In this document: positions 5,787-9,684 of the stretch, piece by piece
Layout: each line of letters opens with the position of its first letter
Numbering within the stretch: position 1 is the first letter of the stretch
Assembly (NCBI GenBank): GCA_030044075.1
Contig: JASHWM010000121.1
Location: forward strand, 1 to 9,684
Direction: 5' to 3'
DNA length: 9,684 nt
From: Candidatus Rhabdochlamydia sp.
Lineage (GTDB): Bacteria; Chlamydiota; Chlamydiia; Chlamydiales; Rhabdochlamydiaceae
Notes under the pieces: model-generated
The model's database searches: none
Seen by the model: only the letters and a program-made list of their open reading frames with translations
Told to the model about the DNA's origin: nothing
Made by a program: the position numbers and the translations under genes

Positions 5787-6770
5787 TCATTCATCCGGAT
5801 GGGTCTCTCTCCAGGCTTTTACAATTTTCTCAAGCTGATCTAGCTTTATCCCGAAAACCTCATTGTTCTTCCTTAAGGCAATATTGCTTGCCTCTAAGAT
5901 TGCATTTTGCTCTGCGTATTCTCTAGCCCGATCACCAAATGTGCGTTCGAGGACCTCTAGCGACCTTCCCGTGGCATTCAGCTCAGCGCTCACCTTCTCA
6001 AGATCTCGCTGTGAAGTTTCTAGCCTTTCAAGATTTCTTAGGTACTGCTCCTCTCCATCTTTAATGATGCTGAGCTTATACTGCAGTTTGAGTAAAAGCT
6101 TTCTTTGTGTTTCGTTGAGGTCATGGATAGTCCTTCTCTCATGAGTCAGCGAAACAACTTCATCTCTGAGCTGACCTTTTGTGTGGCCAAGCTCTTCATT
6201 GACAGCTCTTAGATCATCGCTTGTTCTCTTGATATCATCGTTTGTCCTTTGCAAGCTTGCATTGGTATCTTGCAGACCTCTGTTCACATCATTAAGCTCT
6301 ATACACCTTTGGTCTAGTTCAAGGTTGACCCTTCGCAGCTCTTCCCCTCTCACTTCCAGGTCGTGCCTGACCCCTTTCAGTTCTTTTACTTCTCCTCTGA
6401 GCTCATGGCTTGTCACTTGCAAGTCTTCGCTTGTTCTTTTCAGGTTGAACGAGATCCGCGTAAGACGGTTGTTATTGAGCTCCATAGCCTGGAGGGCCTC
6501 ATCGAGGATATGCTCATATTTGCGGCTATTGAAATTGTAGACCGCCAGAGCGCCTAAAATAATAAAAGCCGGGATTAAGAAATATGTTCCAGAAAAAAAG
6601 GCAACTGCAACACCTGCAGCGCAAACAACAACGCTGAACCCCATGATGAGGGTATCGAGGTTCAATCCTACCCGGCTCCATAGGGAGTAGTCCCTTACAC
6701 TATCTTGGATTTGCAGGCTTTCGGGATCATAGGCAGGAATATGGGAGGCAATAGGCATGATCTCCATCAT
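5787..6770 (-). CDS. Inc-like membrane protein with long heptad-repeat coiled coil
   Basis: A 327-residue protein with a polar N-terminus of about 38 residues, two closely spaced hydrophobic segments (about 40-60 and 63-80, divided by SGTY), then an almost entirely coiled-coil remainder. This matches the plan of chlamydial inclusion-membrane proteins such as IncA: a short N-terminus, bilobed hydrophobic domain and cytosol-facing coiled coil, normally secreted by the type III system and able to act in membrane fusion or host tethering. The family call rests on architecture, not identity. From L110 to I215 every seventh residue is Leu or Ile (16 in a row), with Thr/Val/Arg four residues before each. 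The ATG ATG start at 6770 is preceded by AAGGAG 7 bases upstream, which favours the first ATG. A promoter of its own lies just upstream. It converges on the paralogue array. Other coiled-coil membrane proteins cannot be excluded. Confidence 0.75.
   Translation of the reverse strand: MMEIMPIASHIPAYDPESLQIQDSVRDYSLWSRVGLNLDTLIMGFSVVVCAAGVAVAFFSGTYFLIPAFIILGALAVYNFNSRKYEHILDEALQAMELNNNRLTRISFNLKRTSEDLQVTSHELRGEVKELKGVRHDLEVRGEELRRVNLELDQRCIELNDVNRGLQDTNASLQRTNDDIKRTSDDLRAVNEELGHTKGQLRDEVVSLTHERRTIHDLNETQRKLLLKLQYKLSIIKDGEEQYLRNLERLETSQRDLEKVSAELNATGRSLEVLERTFGDRAREYAEQNAILEASNIALRKNNEVFGIKLDQLEKIVKAWRETHPDE
6126..6461 (-). repeat. 21-bp-periodic coding region (heptad repeats)
   Basis: This encodes residues 104-215 of the Inc-like protein, where sixteen consecutive heptads end in Leu (Ile at 180 and 215). 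The loose unit is x-x-[TVR]-[NS]-x-[DE]-L, for example KRTSEDL, QRTNDDI, KRTSDDL and RAVNEEL. The near-identical KRTSEDL (111-117) and KRTSDDL (181-187) lie exactly ten heptads apart, hinting at growth by internal duplication. Confidence 0.7.
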
Positions 6771-6802
6771 AAAACAACTCCTTGTTTCATCGATGAGATC
6801 TT

Positions 6803-6832
6803 ATAATAAATATTTCCTTAAGATAATTTCAA
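6803..6832 (-). promoter_or_regulatory. candidate sigma70-type promoter for the Inc-like gene
   Basis: Reading the minus strand, TTGAAA (6832-6827) and TATTAT (6808-6803) are 18 bases apart, each with 5 of 6 consensus matches. The start point would be near 6797, giving a leader of about 26 bases that contains AAGGAG (6783-6778). The -35 overlaps the stop codon of the SulP gene, so the Inc-like gene probably has its own transcription start despite following SulP in the same direction. Confidence 0.55.
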
Positions 6833-8577
6833 TTTTTTGTTGTTTCCGTCGCGTCATAGATGACTGTCGGCTCGTTCTTTTTTACCTGGACCGGCTGTGG
6901 AAGGTTATTTTCCTTTAGGATCTGCCTTGTCCTTGTAAGGGCGGAATCAATATCCCGGAAGATATTTTGCTTACCGATTTTCTTTTCGACCCCGATGCGG
7001 CGTAGATCTTCTTCCGCCTGGCCAAACACCCCCGAAAGGAACAAAATCGTATTTTGCTTTACACACTTATCGTGAAGCTCGTTGATCGCGCGCATCGCGG
7101 TCATATCAACAAACGGCACTTTGCGCATGCGAAGGATGAAAATCTTTGGCGGAGGGTTGAGCTGGTTCATAATATCTTGCAGCCTTTCCACAATCCCAAA
7201 GAAAAATGGGCCATTGATCTCATAGACTTCGACCTGTTTAGGGACATTTTTTTTCTCAATCGCTTCCGCATCGACAGATTCACTGAAAATCTGGCTTAGC
7301 TTGATGGCATTCTCATTCTCGCTCATCCTCTTGATAAACAGGGAGGTGCTCAGAACAATGCCGATCTCGACGCCGACCATCAGGTCCGCAAAAATGATCA
7401 GGGTAAATGTGACAATGAGGACCAAAAGGTCGACCTGCGGGGCCCTAAAGAAGTTCCAAAAATGCTTAAATTCGCACATGTTCCATGCAAGCATGCATAG
7501 GACGGCAGCAATTGTTGCCATAGGCACAAACGAGATAAAGGGCAAAAAAAGCCAGGCGATCAGGCCGATGATGACCGCATGGAACATCCCTGCAAAAGGG
7601 CTTTTGGCCCCCATTTTGACGCTGGCCACTGTTCGTGATAAAGACCCTGATGCAGGGATGCCCCCAAAACAGAGGGTTCCAAGATTGGCGACCCCTTGCG
7701 CAACAAGTTCGCAGTCATACTTTGTTTTGGAGCGGATCATCCCATCGGACACGACTGTCGAAACGATCGACTCGATGGCGATCAAGATCGCCATCATGAC
7801 CGCATCATGGAAAACAAGCTCGGCCTTGCTCCATGAAAAAGCTGGCAGCTCCGGCATTGCAAACTGATGATTGATCTCGCCAAAGCGAGAGCCAATGGTC
7901 ATAATTTCTGTAGGGACAAAATAGACAAAAACAGAGCCAAGGATCACGACTGCGATCGCAGCAGGGAATTTTGGATACTTTTTTCTCATAAAAATCAAAA
8001 ATCCAAGGGAGGCGGCCCCGACCACAAGGCTGAGCGGCTGCATTTCCCCCAGATTTTTTATAAAGGCGGCCCATTTTCCCATCAAATCAGTTGGAATGCT
8101 TGCTAGGGAAATGCCAAAAAGATCGCAAAGCTGGGAGGAAAAAAGGGTAATCGCAATCGCTGTCGCATATCCTGTTGTGACAGTATCGGGAATATATTTG
8201 ATCAAAGTGCCAATCCTCATCAGTCCAAAAAATATCAGCAGAACGGCCGCGATGAAGCCCGCGATCACCAGTCCATCAAACCCATGCTTCTGCAGAATAT
8301 TTAAAATTAAAATCGCCATTGTTCCTGTCGGGCCGGCGATCTGAACCCGGCTTCCACCTAGAAAGGAGATCAGGAAACCTGCAATTACAGCAGTATACAG
8401 GCCCTTGATCGGCTCGACACCGCTTGCGATCGCAAAAGCGATTGCAAGCGGAAAAGAAAAAGCAGCAAGCGTCGATCCTGCGAGCAGATCATTCAAGAAA
8501 AAGCGAAGGGAATACTTTTCCTTGAAAGATGCGATCGACTGCGGAAGAAAGACATCTCTAAATATTCTTTTTAGCAT
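6829..8577 (-). CDS. SulP-family anion transporter with C-terminal STAS domain
   Basis: A 582-residue protein of standard SulP length. SulP proteins import sulfate, bicarbonate or dicarboxylates across the inner membrane. Visible landmarks: an N-terminal entry to the membrane domain at LRFFLNDLLAGSTLAAFSFP (24-43), AGPTGTMA (81-88), ESIVSTVVSDGM (269-280) with conserved E269, and GGIPASGSLSRTVASVKMGA (305-324) with SPFAG, matching the family G-G-x-P-x-[ST]-G-x-x-x-R-T segment. The cytosolic STAS domain spans about 447-555 (VEVYEINGPFFFG, then PFVDMTAMRAI). The substrate cannot be decided; bicarbonate and sulfate are both reasonable. ATG 8577 is the only sensible start, and no Shine-Dalgarno precedes it: the leader there is GC-rich, then TTTTACC. 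The C-terminal tail of about 25 residues is polar. It stops at TGA 6831-6829. Confidence 0.92.
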   Translation of the reverse strand: MLKRIFRDVFLPQSIASFKEKYSLRFFLNDLLAGSTLAAFSFPLAIAFAIASGVEPIKGLYTAVIAGFLISFLGGSRVQIAGPTGTMAILILNILQKHGFDGLVIAGFIAAVLLIFFGLMRIGTLIKYIPDTVTTGYATAIAITLFSSQLCDLFGISLASIPTDLMGKWAAFIKNLGEMQPLSLVVGAASLGFLIFMRKKYPKFPAAIAVVILGSVFVYFVPTEIMTIGSRFGEINHQFAMPELPAFSWSKAELVFHDAVMMAILIAIESIVSTVVSDGMIRSKTKYDCELVAQGVANLGTLCFGGIPASGSLSRTVASVKMGAKSPFAGMFHAVIIGLIAWLFLPFISFVPMATIAAVLCMLAWNMCEFKHFWNFFRAPQVDLLVLIVTFTLIIFADLMVGVEIGIVLSTSLFIKRMSENENAIKLSQIFSESVDAEAIEKKNVPKQVEVYEINGPFFFGIVERLQDIMNQLNPPPKIFILRMRKVPFVDMTAMRAINELHDKCVKQNTILFLSGVFGQAEEDLRRIGVEKKIGKQNIFRDIDSALTRTRQILKENNLPQPVQVKKNEPTVIYDATETTKN

Positions 8578-8938
8578 GGTAAAACGCCGGCCCGGGTAAG
8601 AATTGGTATTAAAAGCTTATTTTCTCACGAAATGATTTTATATGCAAATATCTAATAAAAATTCTTCTTAATATGAAAAAATACAAGTTAATTACAATTT
8701 TACAATAAACAAATATTGCGAATATTTTAATCTTCGAAACTATAATTCAAACAAAAAAGACGAAATATTTGATTTAAACAAGGAGAGGTTTTACCTTTTA
8801 TTCTATCACGAAGCCCGAAGGGCAGACGAATTTAAGTTAGCGGAAGAAGTCCTTTGCTTTTTAGAAAATAAACTATCGAAGGCCCCATTAACTTATTGAT
8901 CTATGCAAACCATTTGAAAAAACAGATCAAAAAGAAGC
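8578..8938. other. AT-rich intergenic region
   Basis: A 361-base spacer between two minus-strand genes. It should hold the SulP promoter, but I see no convincing -35/-10 pair; a TATAAA-like element reads on the minus strand near 8640. A GC block (about 8584-8597, containing overlapping GCCGGC and CCCGGG) lies just before the SulP start. A plus-strand open stretch without a start (8672-8899) is annotated separately. An inverted repeat TTGATCT/AGATCAA (8895-8929) lies after the hydrolase stop, but it has a 21-base loop and no suitable T-run, so I do not call it a terminator. Confidence 0.5.
8672..8899 (+). pseudogene. start-less 75-codon open stretch, possible frameshifted or decayed small gene
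   Basis: From just after a TAA (8669-8671) to TGA 8897-8899, this frame stays open for 75 codons in AT-rich DNA that should otherwise contain stops. The second half looks protein-like: NKERFYLLFYHEARRADEF and KLAEEVLCFLENKLSK form a plausible charged amphipathic helix. No ATG, GTG or TTG occurs in frame. An ATG at 8673 is one frame off and hits a stop after 11 codons; it is followed at once by six A residues, and one extra A there would join it to the long frame (MKKIQVNYNF...). No Shine-Dalgarno precedes that ATG. It may be a gene broken by a one-base loss, a gene rescued by slippage on the A-run, the tail of a deleted gene, or chance. I do not recognise the product. Confidence 0.35.
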
Positions 8939-9652
8939 CTATCCAAACACTTCCTGAAAAAAATCCTTCATCGCCACCCATGAGCGACGATCCGCTGCCT
9001 GGTTATACACTGTGCCAAAGCCAGGATCATGCGCATCGGGATTTGTAAAGGCATGCATCGCGTTGCCATAAATGTGCATCTGCCAGTCCACTTTATGTTT
9101 GGTCATCTCCTGTTTGAACCCTTCCTGTTCCTCTAAGGACACCATTGGATCGTCATTTCCATGCAGGGCAAGGATTTTTGAGACGATCTTTTTTTCAGGA
9201 ACTTTTGTTGGCGGGTTCAAAAGCCCGTGAAAGCTGACAACTGCCTTTACATCTAGCCCGCTCCTGGCAAGGTCAAGGGCGCAAAGACCTCCAAAACAAA
9301 ACCCCATTGCACCTATTTTGCGCTCATCGGCCACTGAAAGCTTTTTAGCCTCTTCGAAAGCTCTTGCGACCCTGCTTCTTAATAACAGCCTGTCTTCCAC
9401 AAAAGGCGCCATGAGGCGGCCGCATTCTTCTTTATTGCTTCCAAAAACACCCTGGCCATAGACATCGGCTGCAAAGCCGACATATCCAAGCTCTGCAAGT
9501 TCTATCGCTTTATTGCAAACAAACTCATCCTTCCCGCGCCAGGCATGGAAAATGATCACCACGGGCCTTTTAGCAGTTATTTTCTCTTCAAAGGCGATAA
9601 ATGCTTCCAGAGGGGTTGTCCCATCAAAATATTGCAGTTTTTGTGTATGCAT
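8939..9652 (-). CDS. dienelactone hydrolase family protein
   Basis: A 237-residue alpha/beta-hydrolase of typical length for the dienelactone hydrolase family, cytosolic, with no signal peptide. The Cys-Asp-His triad is visible: nucleophile C119 in GFCFGG (117-122), D168 in HGNDDP (164-169) and H200 in MHAFTNP (199-205). The strand-loop VVIIFHAWRGKDEF (31-44) and LAELGYVGFAADVYGQG (52-68) match the broad bacterial subgroup with H-x-W-x-G in place of the classical Glu-containing loop, so true dienelactone hydrolysis is not implied; the substrate is probably another ester or lactone. ATG 9652 is preceded by GAGG 4 bases upstream. It ends in TAG 8941-8939. Its neighbours give no clear pathway; it is separated from the SulP gene by 361 bases. 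Confidence 0.92.
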   Translation of the reverse strand: MHTQKLQYFDGTTPLEAFIAFEEKITAKRPVVIIFHAWRGKDEFVCNKAIELAELGYVGFAADVYGQGVFGSNKEECGRLMAPFVEDRLLLRSRVARAFEEAKKLSVADERKIGAMGFCFGGLCALDLARSGLDVKAVVSFHGLLNPPTKVPEKKIVSKILALHGNDDPMVSLEEQEGFKQEMTKHKVDWQMHIYGNAMHAFTNPDAHDPGFGTVYNQAADRRSWVAMKDFFQEVFG

Positions 9653-9684
9653 ATGTCCTCAAAATGTAAAAAAAATAGATCATA

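Noticed and set aside
6181..6540. Plus-strand Ser/Leu/Arg-rich open frame antisense to the coiled-coil gene
   Set aside because: Its composition is just the complement of the heptad-repeat codons; no ribosome site is seen and the minus-strand protein is clearly real.
8780..8785. AAGGAG ribosome-site-like sequence inside the open stretch
   Set aside because: No ATG, GTG or TTG follows at a useful distance, so it does not define a start.
8813..8823. GCCC-GAA-GGGC mini-hairpin
   Set aside because: Only a 4-bp stem, inside the open stretch, with no T-run; too weak for a terminator or an RNA element.

Overview
The window reads as chromosome of a member of the Chlamydiae, most likely an 'environmental' (Parachlamydia/Waddlia/Simkania-type) lineage rather than Chlamydia itself. 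The strongest clue is a full-length NTT/Npt-type nucleotide translocase, a family largely confined to obligate intracellular bacteria (Chlamydiae, Rickettsiales) and plastids. A second clue is an Inc-like protein with a bilobed hydrophobic domain followed by a long coiled coil. No species is claimed.

Layout. (1) Positions 1-4170, all on the minus strand and read right to left: nucleotide translocase, FucP-like MFS permease starting 7 bases after the translocase stop, a PagL-like outer-membrane lipid A deacylase, and a sulfotransferase whose GTG start overlaps the deacylase stop (GTGA) and which runs off the left edge. The last two carry non-ATG starts and N-terminal signal-like segments. (2) 4171-4324 is a short AT-rich divergent spacer. 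(3) 4325-5733, plus strand: three small hydrophobic proteins of about 140 residues that are paralogues of each other, sharing a core built around N/S-Y-x-C-D/E, a shared F-I-x-K segment and P-L-L. I do not recognise the family. The array ends at a strong intrinsic terminator (5746-5780). (4) 5787-8577, minus strand: the Inc-like coiled-coil protein behind its own promoter, and upstream of it a SulP-family anion transporter with a STAS domain. (5) 8578-8938 is AT-rich and mostly without a canonical gene, but holds a 75-codon open stretch with protein-like composition and no usable start, perhaps a frameshifted or decayed gene. (6) 8939-9652, minus strand: a dienelactone-hydrolase-family protein with an intact Cys-Asp-His triad.

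How the parts may work together (inference): the left block and centre look like host-interface functions, namely import of host nucleotides, import of a small metabolite, surface lipid A editing, sulfation of an unknown acceptor, and candidate inclusion-membrane proteins. The SulP transporter could supply sulfate, but PAPS-synthesis genes are not in the window, so a link to the sulfotransferase is speculative. The most likely undescribed element is the three-gene paralogous membrane-protein array beside the Inc-like gene. I see no tRNA, rRNA, CRISPR array, insertion sequence or attachment site.
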